The translations under genes and the position numbers were made by a program. Below the pieces are notes generated by a model that searched no databases, was not told where the DNA came from, and saw only the letters and a program-made list of their open reading frames with translations. Of a DNA stretch of 15,378 bases, positions 6,506 through 13,126 are shown piece by piece; positions within the stretch are counted from its first letter, which is position 1, and the number at the start of each line of letters is the position of its first letter. Source of the DNA: Puniceicoccales bacterium (GTDB taxonomy: Bacteria; Verrucomicrobiota; Verrucomicrobiia; Opitutales; UBA953); assembly GCA_031284845.1 (NCBI GenBank), contig JAITXH010000175.1, forward strand, positions 1-15,378. The letters are read 5' to 3'.

Positions 6506-9082
6506 ATGTCTTCCGATTTCAAAACGACGCCTCTGATGCGTCAATATTGGGAGTATCGCAATAAACTCCCTTCCGACGTCCTCCTGCTCTTCCGGGTGGG
6601 GGACTTTTACGAGATGTTCGACCACGATGCCGAAGTCGGTGCCCGCGCCCTCAGCATCACCCTCACCCAGCGAGCAGGGTCCGCTCTGGCAGGCGTGCCC
6701 TACCACGCCGTCCACAGCTACATCCCTCGCCTGCTCGCCGCCGGGCACCGCGTCGCCATCTGCGAACAAATGGAGACACCCGTCCCCGGAAAGCTCGTCG
6801 CCCGCTCCCTCTCCCGCATCCTCTCGCCCGGCACCGCCATCGAAGATGCCCACCTCGACGCCCGGCGAAACAACTACCTCCTCGCACTGGAAGCCGGAAA
6901 ACACGAGACCCTGCACGCCGCCTGGCTCGACCTCTCCACCGCAGAATTTCGCGTCGCCTCCGGCTCCGCGGCCTCCCTCCTCCCCGTGCTCGCCGCCATC
7001 GCCCCGCGGGAAGTCCTCCTCCCGGATGACGCCGCAGCCAGCATCGCCCTTCAAAAAATCCCCGCCACCGCCGCCTTTTTAGACACCCAAGCCCTCACCC
7101 GGCTCCCCGCCTGGCAGTTTGATCCCGTCTCCGGCGAGCGCACTGTCTCAGAAAACCTCGGCGTCCTCAACCTTCAGGGCTTCGGCATCGAAGCCGGCCA
7201 CCCGGCCCTCGGCCCAGCCGGCGCAGTGCTCGCCTACGCCACCGACAGCCTCTGCCAAAAACCCAAAAACCTGTATCAGATTTCTGAATACAAACCCGCC
7301 GGCGCCCTCGTCATAGATCAAGCCTCCCAGCGCAACCTCGAACTCTTCCGTGGCAGCACCGGCACGCGCATCGGCTCCCTTCTGGAAGCCATTGACGGCA
7401 CCGTGACCTCGCCCGGAGCACGCCTCGTCGAGCAATGGCTCGCTACCCCGCCAGCCGCTACAGCCACTACCCACAGCCGCCAACAGCATGTGAGCGACCT
7501 CGTGCGCCATCCGGGCGTCGTCACCCGCATCCAAGAGCAACTCCACTTCGTGCGCGACATCGCCCGCATCCTCTCCCGCCTCCAAAACCGCATCCGCAAC
7601 CCGCGCGAACTCGGCGGCATCCGCGACACCCTGCGCCTGCTACCCATCATCCGCGAAGAAGCCGCCTCCCTCACCGGCACCTCTGTGGCCACCCTCGCCG
7701 AAAGCATCGAGCCTTGCACCAGTCTGCGCCTGCTCCTCGATTCCGCCCTCGCCGATGAACTTCCCGGAGACCTCACCGAAGGCGGTGTCGTGCGCCAAGG
7801 CTACGACGCCGATCTGGACCGCCTCCGCTCACTCGCCAGCGACAGCAAGTCCTGGGTCGCCGCCCTTGAGCGCAGCGAACAAGCGCGCACTGGCATCAAA
7901 AATCTCAAAATCCGTTACAACGGCGCTTTTGGCTATCTCATCGAAGTCACCAAATCCAACCTCCACCTCGTCCCTTCCGACTACATCCGCCGCCAGACGC
8001 TCACCAATGTCGAGCGCTACATCACCGGAGAGCTTAAACAAAAAGAAAAGGAAATCCTACGCGCCGACGAGTTCGCCCTCACCCGCGAAAGCGAGATATT
8101 TCAAACCCTCGTCGAACGCATCCATAAGTACTCCATCTTCCTGCAACACACCGCCACCACACTCGCCCAGCTTGATGTCTATTGCGGTTGGGCCGCCCTC
8201 GCACGCCAGTGGAATTACTGCCGCCCCGAAGTGGACGGCAGCGACCTCCTCGAAATAGAGCAAGGCCGCCACCCCGTCGTCGAGCAAATGCTCCAGAAGC
8301 GCGGCAACACCCAGGCCTTTGTCCCCAACGACACCAGCCTCCAATCCACCGGTGCGCAAATCGCCCTCCTCACCGGCCCCAACATGGCCGGTAAATCTAC
8401 CTACATCCGCCAGGTCGCCCTCATCGCCCTCATGGCGCAAATCGGGTGCTGGGTCCCCGCCAAACGCGCCCGCATCGGCATTGTGGACCGCCTCTTCTGC
8501 CGCGTCGGAGCCAGCGACGAGCTTGCCCGCGGCAACTCCACATTCATGGTCGAGATGAATGAGACCGCCAACATCCTCAACAACGCCACCCCGGCCAGCC
8601 TCGTTATTCTCGACGAAATCGGACGCGGCACCAGCACCTACGACGGTATCAGCATCGCATGGTCTGTCGCCGAATACTTGCATGGCGAGGGCGACCGTGG
8701 CCCGCGCACCCTTTTTGCCACGCATTACCACGAGTTGACCCGCCTTCAAGACACCCTTCCCCGCCTGCGCAACTACTGTGTAGCCGTAAAAGAGTGGAAC
8801 GATGAAATCATCTTTGTGCGCCAGGTCATTCCCGGTGCCGCCGACCGCTCCTACGGCATCCACGTCGCCCGCCTCGCCGGACTGCCCGCCGCTGTGGTAA
8901 CACGCGCCAATGCCATACTCGCCGACATGGAAAGCGGCAGTGCCGCCTTCATGCAAAGTGCCAAACGACGGCCACCGGCAAAGAAGAAACAAGGGCAACC
9001 CGACGACATCTCCGCCTCCCCGCCCCTTCGCGCCGCCCCGCCCGTGCTTCCTCCGGACGACGGGCAACTCGAGCTATTTTAA
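6506..9082 (+). CDS. mutS: DNA mismatch repair protein MutS
   Basis: The protein has 858 residues, close to the usual MutS1 length of about 850. The N-terminal mismatch-binding motif GDFYEMF carries the wedge Phe34 and Glu36. The C-terminal ABC-type ATPase shows Walker A GPNMAGKST at 624-632, Walker B LVILDEIGRGTST with D703-E704, and the His of ATHYHE at 740. It recognises mismatches and recruits MutL. After a basic, proline-rich linker the protein ends exactly in QLELF, a good match to the beta-clamp binding consensus QL(S/D)LF. The ATG at 6506 fits the family start; an in-frame TTG at 6476 would add ten residues with no homology. No Shine-Dalgarno site is seen. mutL is not in the window. 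It converges with manA. Confidence 0.97.
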   Translation: MSSDFKTTPLMRQYWEYRNKLPSDVLLLFRVGDFYEMFDHDAEVGARALSITLTQRAGSALAGVPYHAVHSYIPRLLAAGHRVAICEQMETPVPGKLVARSLSRILSPGTAIEDAHLDARRNNYLLALEAGKHETLHAAWLDLSTAEFRVASGSAASLLPVLAAIAPREVLLPDDAAASIALQKIPATAAFLDTQALTRLPAWQFDPVSGERTVSENLGVLNLQGFGIEAGHPALGPAGAVLAYATDSLCQKPKNLYQISEYKPAGALVIDQASQRNLELFRGSTGTRIGSLLEAIDGTVTSPGARLVEQWLATPPAATATTHSRQQHVSDLVRHPGVVTRIQEQLHFVRDIARILSRLQNRIRNPRELGGIRDTLRLLPIIREEAASLTGTSVATLAESIEPCTSLRLLLDSALADELPGDLTEGGVVRQGYDADLDRLRSLASDSKSWVAALERSEQARTGIKNLKIRYNGAFGYLIEVTKSNLHLVPSDYIRRQTLTNVERYITGELKQKEKEILRADEFALTRESEIFQTLVERIHKYSIFLQHTATTLAQLDVYCGWAALARQWNYCRPEVDGSDLLEIEQGRHPVVEQMLQKRGNTQAFVPNDTSLQSTGAQIALLTGPNMAGKSTYIRQVALIALMAQIGCWVPAKRARIGIVDRLFCRVGASDELARGNSTFMVEMNETANILNNATPASLVILDEIGRGTSTYDGISIAWSVAEYLHGEGDRGPRTLFATHYHELTRLQDTLPRLRNYCVAVKEWNDEIIFVRQVIPGAADRSYGIHVARLAGLPAAVVTRANAILADMESGSAAFMQSAKRRPPAKKKQGQPDDISASPPLRAAPPVLPPDDGQLELF

Positions 9083-9108
9083 CCCGCCTGCTCCGCCCCA
9101 ACTCATTT

Positions 9109-9243
9109 TTAACCACGGATGACACGGATATTTGGGGATGGCCGTCGTGATTGGAATGATCGCCCGGAACGGAAGGCGTCTTTTTGGAGGCGGGTCTTCC
9201 GATTCCAGCGGGCATCTTAAATATCCGTGTAATCCGTGGTTAA
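9109..9243. repeat. Long inverted repeat between mutS and manA
   Basis: Two 25-nt arms, 9109-9133 and 9219-9243, are complementary at 24 of 25 positions (mismatch opposite 9121). The arm core is TTAACCACGGAT followed by ACACGGATATTT. They flank an 85-bp centre that holds further partial complementarity (TGGAAT/ATTCCA, GGAAG/CTTCC). The element begins 27 bp after the mutS stop. TTAACCACGGAT-type arms are familiar to me as short dispersed intergenic repeats in Verrucomicrobia and related phyla. It could end transcription from both sides or be a non-autonomous mobile element. No target-site duplication is obvious. Confidence 0.8.
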
Positions 9244-9274
9244 ATAAGCGTGTGCTCCGTCACCAAAGTATTTT

Positions 9275-9341
9275 TTAACCACATATTTCACAGGCGATTT
9301 TAGGATAGGAGGATGTTTTTTTGTGTTTTTTCGTGGCTAAA
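9275..9341. repeat. Second TTAACCAC-type short inverted repeat
   Basis: TTAACCACA at 9275-9283 and CGTGGCTAA at 9332-9340 form imperfect inverted ends around about 48 bp that include long T-runs (GTTTTTTTGTGTTTTTTCG). The right end abuts the manA stop codon at 9342-9344. Read on the minus strand it would give a peptide with TKKHKKT, a pattern typical of spurious repeat-derived ORFs. T-runs on the plus strand might help end mutS transcription. Confidence 0.5.
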
Positions 9342-10292
9342 TCATTTGCCGGAGGATGCGCATCCAGTAAATTTATCCGTGATAAGCACGCGGGACGGGG
9401 TCGCCGAAGTAAAATAAAATGTCTCCGCTGCAGGCAGCAGCACATTGTCGCCCAACGAAATTGTCGAACCATCCACCTCAGTCAACGCGCCACTGACAAC
9501 GCTGACTATCGCCGGTTCACCGGGAATCGTCGCCGGGAGCACTTCGCCAGCTCCGAGAGCAAATGCACGCACGCGAAACTCCGCGCAATCTGCAATGCAT
9601 AACTCGCCCTTGGCATGGGAAAGCGGCTGTGGTTCAAAATCGTCAAAGTTGATACATCGCATGGCCTCTGCGATGTGCAAACGGCGCGCACGCCCCCAAT
9701 CGCACACCCGGTAAGTGGTGTCCGCATTCTGCTGGATTTCCAAAATGAGACACCCGGCGTCAATTGCGTGAAGGCGCCCGCTCGGTGTAAAAATGGCATC
9801 GCCGGCCCGCACCGGGAAACGGTGCAAGAGCGCCTCCACTGCGCCACCGGCGAGTGCCTGCTGAAAGCGTTCGCGTGTGACCCCTTTGCGCAATCCCGCG
9901 ATTATCGCTGCCTGCGGTTCAGCGTGAGCCACATACCACACTTCGTTCTTATATTCGCCGCCAAACACTTCGGCGAGCTCTGCGGGCGGGTGCACCTGCA
10001 AACTAAGCCGTTGTTGGCAGGATATCCATTTGACGAGGACGGGGAAGCGCTGCTTTGGCCTCCAGTGGGCGCCCATGAGCCACTTCGTTTTTTTTACGAT
10101 AAGCTCATGCAACAGGCTTCCTTCCTCTTTGCCTGTGCCTACGCGGGATTCTGCCTCCGGGCGGTCGGCAATTTCCCAACTCTCGCCAGCCGGTATAGGT
10201 AGCCCTGCCAAATCCCGCCGTAAATGTGTCGAAAAGTCAGCACCACCCCAAACACGCTCCTGATAAATCGGTTCAAACCGGAGAAAACGCAT
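9342..10292 (-). CDS. manA: Mannose-6-phosphate isomerase, class I (short form)
   Basis: A zinc enzyme of 316 residues that interconverts mannose-6-phosphate and fructose-6-phosphate, linking mannose catabolism and GDP-mannose supply to glycolysis. It starts MRFLRFEPIYQERVWGG, the usual type I start. Zinc-site residues are visible: Q99 and H101 in SLQVHP, E117 in KNEVWYV and H175 in PSGRLHAI. EIQQNADTTYRVCDWGR at about 185-201 matches the family signature. The length matches the short Bacillus-type ManA, not the 390-residue enterobacterial form. The ATG at 10292 was chosen over an in-frame TTG at 10328 because it fits the family start. The GGGG directly before it is too close to be a normal ribosome site. 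It lies downstream of the DUF2103-like gene, with 87 bp between. Confidence 0.93.
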   Translation of the reverse strand: MRFLRFEPIYQERVWGGADFSTHLRRDLAGLPIPAGESWEIADRPEAESRVGTGKEEGSLLHELIVKKTKWLMGAHWRPKQRFPVLVKWISCQQRLSLQVHPPAELAEVFGGEYKNEVWYVAHAEPQAAIIAGLRKGVTRERFQQALAGGAVEALLHRFPVRAGDAIFTPSGRLHAIDAGCLILEIQQNADTTYRVCDWGRARRLHIAEAMRCINFDDFEPQPLSHAKGELCIADCAEFRVRAFALGAGEVLPATIPGEPAIVSVVSGALTEVDGSTISLGDNVLLPAAETFYFTSATPSRVLITDKFTGCASSGK

Positions 10293-10379
10293 CCCCGCAT
10301 TTGCTAAGGTAAAAATTGTCCAAATCAACCCGTATGTTTCGTGAGTTCACCGGAAACCGGAAGTTGCGAGTAACTGGTG

Positions 10380-10694
10380 CTATTCCTGATGCCCGGCGTC
10401 CGGTCTCGGATGCCCGATGCGCACGAGAAAATTCCGCAGGCTCTTATCTGCCAGTATCACTTTCATCTCCTCCAGACTGACGCCATAGACATGCAGTTCC
10501 TGTTTTGCTCCCTTGGCGACGACGGTTACGCGCAACGCCCCTTTTTGCGGGCTTACCTTGATCGTGTGTCCACCTGCGCCGACACGCGCTTCAATTACCC
10601 CGCGCGATACGCGCCCACGCGCGTCGAGCAGCGCTACAAGCGGTTTGGCGGCGTCTATTACCGTGGAATGCGTGCCTGCTCTGCCTTTTGCCAT
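10380..10694 (-). CDS. Small conserved-type protein, possibly DUF2103-like
   Basis: A 104-residue protein starting MAKGRAGTHSTVIDAAKPLV. It continues RVSRGVIEARVGAGGHTIKV, ALRVTVVAKGAKQELHVYGV and SLEEMKVILADKSLRNF. The opening HST with a following hydrophobic helix, a central basic beta segment and a late 'L-EE' helix recall the DUF2103 family of predicted metal-binding proteins, but this is recognition by pattern only and could be wrong. No signal peptide or membrane segment is seen. It sits between yggS (140 bp upstream) and manA (87 bp downstream), all on the minus strand, so a loose operon is possible. The ATG at 10694 has no Shine-Dalgarno site. Confidence 0.6.
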   Translation of the reverse strand: MAKGRAGTHSTVIDAAKPLVALLDARGRVSRGVIEARVGAGGHTIKVSPQKGALRVTVVAKGAKQELHVYGVSLEEMKVILADKSLRNFLVRIGHPRPDAGHQE

Positions 10695-10834
10695 ACGTCG
10701 TTTGCCCGGTATTTTGCTTGTCTGGCACCTGTTGATTCCGATCGCCCTGCCCCGGGAATTTCGCCGGAAACCCCAGGCGGCATCCAGTTCAAAATCTCAG
10801 GCGAGTCTTTCCCGTTTCTCATAAAATATGCGAA

Positions 10835-11527
10835 TTAACGTTGTCCGAATAAGGCGGTGCCCACGCGCACTATCGTGCTCCCGGCGGCAATGGCGGCATC
10901 GAGATCTCCGCTCATGCCCATGGATAACTCCGGAAGCGTGAGACCCAAGCGCTCCGCCAAGGTATCGCGCCATCCGCGCAATGTGTCAAAGGCGCGCCGC
11001 GCCACATCCGGATCGGCGTCCAGCGCCGGGACAGTCATCAGCCCTTCCACGCGCAGGGCGGGCAAGGCTGCCGCTGCTGCTGCCAGGCGCTGTATGGCAT
11101 CGAAATCTGCGGCACCGAATTTGGCAGGGTCGCCTCCGGCATTGCCTTGAATCAATACAGGCATGACTTTCCCCGCTTCCTCGCACAAGCGTGCCAGACG
11201 CACAGCCAACTCCGGTGAATCCAGAGATTGCACGCGGTCAAACACCGCCACGGCCTGCTTGACCTTGTTGGACTGTAAGTGCCCGATAAGCTCCCAGCGC
11301 AACTCAGGCGGAGCGGACGGGCGCTTCTCCACTGCCTCCTGAACGCGATTCTCCCCGACGGCGGTGATACCGGCGGCGTGCGCATAGGCGGCGGCGTCCA
11401 CCGGATGCGTTTTTGTCACCGCGAGCAATGCCACGGATTGCGGCGCCCGCCCGCAAGCCGCGCAAGCAGCATCAATACGGGCACGCACTGCGGCCAGATT
11501 GCTTAAAAAATCGGCATAGCTGATCAT
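10835..11527 (-). CDS. YggS/YBL036C-family PLP-binding protein (PLP homeostasis)
   Basis: A 230-residue protein of the YggS/PROSC (PLPBP) family, single-domain TIM-barrel proteins that bind pyridoxal phosphate and keep its level and amino-acid balance steady. The PLP lysine is K39 in LLAVTKTHP. VGENRVQE (57-64), IGHLQSNK (81-88), LSMGMSGDLDAAI (201-213) and the closing RVGTALFG match the family in order. The ATG at 11527 gives the standard length. A longer open frame reaches 11707, but its extra 60 residues are read from the 73-bp tandem repeat and have no family similarity, so it was rejected. The gene is divergent from lysR and heads a minus-strand run with the DUF2103-like gene and manA. 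It is not beside proC or pilT, its common partners elsewhere. Confidence 0.93.
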   Translation of the reverse strand: MISYADFLSNLAAVRARIDAACAACGRAPQSVALLAVTKTHPVDAAAYAHAAGITAVGENRVQEAVEKRPSAPPELRWELIGHLQSNKVKQAVAVFDRVQSLDSPELAVRLARLCEEAGKVMPVLIQGNAGGDPAKFGAADFDAIQRLAAAAAALPALRVEGLMTVPALDADPDVARRAFDTLRGWRDTLAERLGLTLPELSMGMSGDLDAAIAAGSTIVRVGTALFGQR

Positions 11528-11560
11528 CAGTCCATGCAATGCGGATGCCCCGGAAACGGC

Positions 11561-11716
11561 AAAGCAAATTGTGCCCGTGCCTACCTCCGGAGATGATAGT
11601 GGAAGCGGCGTCCCGCCGCTTGTCCTTCGGAGCAAAGCAAATTGTGCCCGCGCCTGCCTCCGGAGGCGATCGTGGAAACGGCGTCTCGCCGCTTGTCCTG
11701 TGGGCAAAGCAAATTG
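11561..11716 (+). repeat. Tandem repeat, 73-bp unit, 2.15 copies
   Basis: Unit 1 starts at 11561, unit 2 at 11634 and a partial third copy at 11706, each opening AAAGCAAATTG (periods 73 and 72). Each full unit contains CCTCCGGAG and then a 23-nt palindrome (11599-11621 and 11672-11694) beginning GTGGAA and ending CGCCGCTT. The units differ at scattered bases (for example CGTCCCG against CGTCTCG, and GAAGCGG against GAAACGG), so the duplication is not recent. Unit 2 also has a perfect 12-bp palindrome GCCTCCGGAGGC at 11656-11667. Confidence 0.9.
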
Positions 11717-11797
11717 CCGGAATACATTTTATAACCTGAAGAGCAAAAACTGTAACAAGTTAATAATTAAAAAATTAAACAGACATTGGCGAATTTG

Positions 11798-11828
11798 TTG
11801 AAAATATTCAAGCTAGACAGTCTATAAG
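11798..11828 (+). promoter_or_regulatory. Candidate lysR promoter and operator dyads
   Basis: TTGAAA at 11798-11803 could be a -35 box, with CTATAA/TATAAG at 11822-11828 as -10 (spacing 18-19), placing the transcript start about 15 nt before the ATG. Two dyads overlap it: TTGAA-AATA-TTCAA at 11798-11811 and the perfect TAGAC-A-GTCTA at 11814-11824. LysR-family proteins usually repress their own gene from such sites, so autoregulation is plausible but inferred. Confidence 0.35.
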
Positions 11829-11849
11829 TTTCTTTTATGGGGAAAACCC

Positions 11850-12770
11850 ATGCACATTGAAAACTACAAGACATTTTCGGATTTAGTGGATAGCCAAAGT
11901 TTTTCCCGTGCGGCCAAGCTCAATGGCATCACCCAATCTGCCGTCAGCCAGCAATTGCGTGCTATGGAGAAGCATTTCAATGTGCTCATCGTGGATCGCA
12001 GCCAGAAGCAATTCCGGCTGACTCGCGAGGGAGAAAAAATCCATGAATCCACCAAGGACATCATCCATCGCTATAACCAAATGATAAGCGAGCTGCAGGA
12101 GATGAAGCGCGTCATCAGCGGCACCATCCACATCTCCACGATTTACAGCATCGGGCTGCACGAGTTGCCGCCCTTCGTGAAGCAGTTCATGCTCGAATAC
12201 CCGACGGTCAACATGCGCATCGAATACCGCCGGTCCAATCTCGTCGTCGAAGATGTGTTGCATAACGCGGTGGATCTCGGCCTCGTCGCCTATCCTTCCA
12301 AAAACCGGCAACTGGAGATCATCCCCTTTGCCGAAGACCATCTCGTCGTCATCTGCAATCCGCAGCATCCGTTCGCCGAACATAGCGATGTCAGTGCTGG
12401 TGAGTTGGCCAAGCAACGTTTCATCGGTTTTGATCAGGACATTCCCACGCGCAAGGCGACCGATCAGATTTTTCGCGACCTGCACATGGACATCGAGCCT
12501 ATCATGGAGTTTGACAACATCGAGACGCTCAAGCGTGCCGTGGAAGTGGGTGCCGGGCTGGCTATCGTCCCGGCGGCGACTGTCCAACAGGAGGTGGAGC
12601 ACCGCACTCTTGTGAAGCTGGAGCTGCGCGACCACCACATCAGCCGCCCACTTGCCATCATCCATCGCAGAGGCTGTGTGCTCACGCCAGCCATGAAGAA
12701 GTTCATCCAGTTGATGACATCCGGACTACCCGAACCCGGGGCAAAAAAACCAGCGGCGGCGAAAAAATAA
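11850..12770 (+). CDS. LysR-family transcriptional regulator
   Basis: A 306-residue protein. The N-terminal winged helix-turn-helix spans about 1-60: YKTFSDLVDSQSFSRAAKLNGITQSAVSQQLRAMEKHF contains the expected recognition helix (SAVSQQLRAME, 30-40), and LTREGEKI follows at 57-64. A linker helix leads to a periplasmic-binding-protein-like effector domain at about 92-290, including VDLGLVAYP (141-149) and VEVGAGLAIVPA (231-242). The tail is lysine/alanine-rich. The effector cannot be told from sequence; the fold is nearest in general look to CysL/CbbR-like members. It is divergent from yggS, usually a sign of control over the divergent gene, though here tandem repeats intervene. The ATG has GGGG seven bases upstream, the best ribosome-site candidate among the window's usable starts. 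Confidence 0.92.
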   Translation: MHIENYKTFSDLVDSQSFSRAAKLNGITQSAVSQQLRAMEKHFNVLIVDRSQKQFRLTREGEKIHESTKDIIHRYNQMISELQEMKRVISGTIHISTIYSIGLHELPPFVKQFMLEYPTVNMRIEYRRSNLVVEDVLHNAVDLGLVAYPSKNRQLEIIPFAEDHLVVICNPQHPFAEHSDVSAGELAKQRFIGFDQDIPTRKATDQIFRDLHMDIEPIMEFDNIETLKRAVEVGAGLAIVPAATVQQEVEHRTLVKLELRDHHISRPLAIIHRRGCVLTPAMKKFIQLMTSGLPEPGAKKPAAAKK

Positions 12771-12808
12771 TTTCTCCGCAGAGGGCCAGAAGGCATTGCG
12801 ATAAGTGG

Positions 12809-12832
12809 AAGCGGCGTCTCGCCGCTTTTTTT
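12809..12832 (+). terminator. Rho-independent terminator of lysR
   Basis: The stem AAGCGGCG (12809-12816) pairs perfectly with CGCCGCTT (12820-12827) over a TCT loop. The run continues to seven T in a row (12826-12832). It lies 38 bp after the lysR stop. The hairpin is one copy of the window's 23-nt palindrome family. Confidence 0.72.
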
Positions 12833-13006
12833 GGGTCCCGAGTGAGGGCTGAAGGCCCGACGACATTGGCGCCGAGGGCAGAAGGCGGGGCGCATCAACA
12901 CCGATATCGTCGGGCTTTCAGCCCTCTGGTTCCGGGGTATCCGTAAACCTATGGCTCCGCCATAGGCTGGTATGTCGTCGGGCCGTTGGCCCTCGGAGCA
13001 GGCCCC

Positions 13007-13030
13007 GAAGAAAGCGGCGAGACGCCGCTT
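13007..13030 (-). terminator. Possible terminator of the Gfo/Idh gene
   Basis: The mirror copy of the same AAGCGGCG-TCT-CGCCGCTT hairpin, read on the minus strand, is followed by TTTCTTC, an interrupted T-tract. It lies about 95 bp past the oxidoreductase stop, so it faces the incoming transcript in the functional direction. Weaker than the lysR-side copy. Confidence 0.4.
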
Positions 13031-13126
13031 CCACTTATCGCAATGTCGTCGGCCATTGGCCCTGATACCACCACTAGCACCGTGGAACACGAATACTTTC
13101 ATCCGTGAATGGTATCAGATCGCCGA

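Larger units (their letters stand above)
11528..11849. other. yggS-lysR divergent intergenic region
   Basis: 322 bp without a gene. Its yggS-side half (11561-11716) is a tandem repeat of about 73 bp carrying two copies of a strong palindrome. Its lysR-side half (about 11717-11849) is AT-rich and holds a candidate lysR promoter and two dyads. Any yggS promoter must fire through or beside the tandem repeat. Confidence 0.7.
12782..13063. repeat. Composite palindromic element with 35-bp perfect terminal inverted repeats
   Basis: The perfect arms are 12794-12828 and 13011-13045, each opening CATTGCGATAAGTGG from the outside and containing the 23-nt palindrome. Flanking AGGGCCA (12782-12788) and TGGCCCT (13057-13063) extend the symmetry with an indel. 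Inside are a 20-bp stem with one G-T pair (12844-12863 with 12907-12926), hairpin CCTATGG-CTCCG-CCATAGG at 12948-12966, and TGTCGTCGGGCCGTTGGCCCT-like sequence at 12973-12993 that recurs at 13044-13063. It resembles a MITE or a REP cluster. No transposase is present. Confidence 0.88.
12771..13126. other. lysR-oxidoreductase convergent intergenic region built from repeats
   Basis: 356 bp without a gene. Nearly all of it is palindromic repeat sequence: a 35-bp perfect inverted repeat (12794-12828 with 13011-13045) around about 180 bp of nested hairpins, then a 9-bp stem CTGATACCA/TGGTATCAG (13062-13070 and 13110-13118). A small palindrome GATCG-C-CGATC at 13118-13128 overlaps the end of the oxidoreductase gene. 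I see no ORF worth calling. Confidence 0.8.

Noticed and set aside
8057..9067. 336-residue minus-strand ORF within mutS
   Set aside because: Glycine/valine-rich antisense shadow of the MutS ATPase domain.
9354..9365. Perfect 12-bp palindrome GGATGCGCATCC
   Set aside because: It lies inside the manA coding end, and short palindromes are expected by chance in this GC-rich DNA.
10658..10822. 54-codon minus-strand ORF (MRNGKDSPEILNWMPP...) between yggS and the DUF2103-like gene
   Set aside because: It has a plausible ATG but overlaps the start of the next gene in another frame, lacks a ribosome site and shows no recognisable motif. It may be chance in GC-rich DNA. Conservation in relatives would revive it.
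11528..11707. N-terminal extension of YggS by 60 residues
   Set aside because: The frame is open but reads the tandem repeat. The family start at MISYADFL (11527) gives the normal 230 residues.
11561..11716. CRISPR-like array at the tandem repeats
   Set aside because: Only two full copies, the whole 73-bp unit is repeated rather than short repeats with unique spacers, and no cas genes are present.
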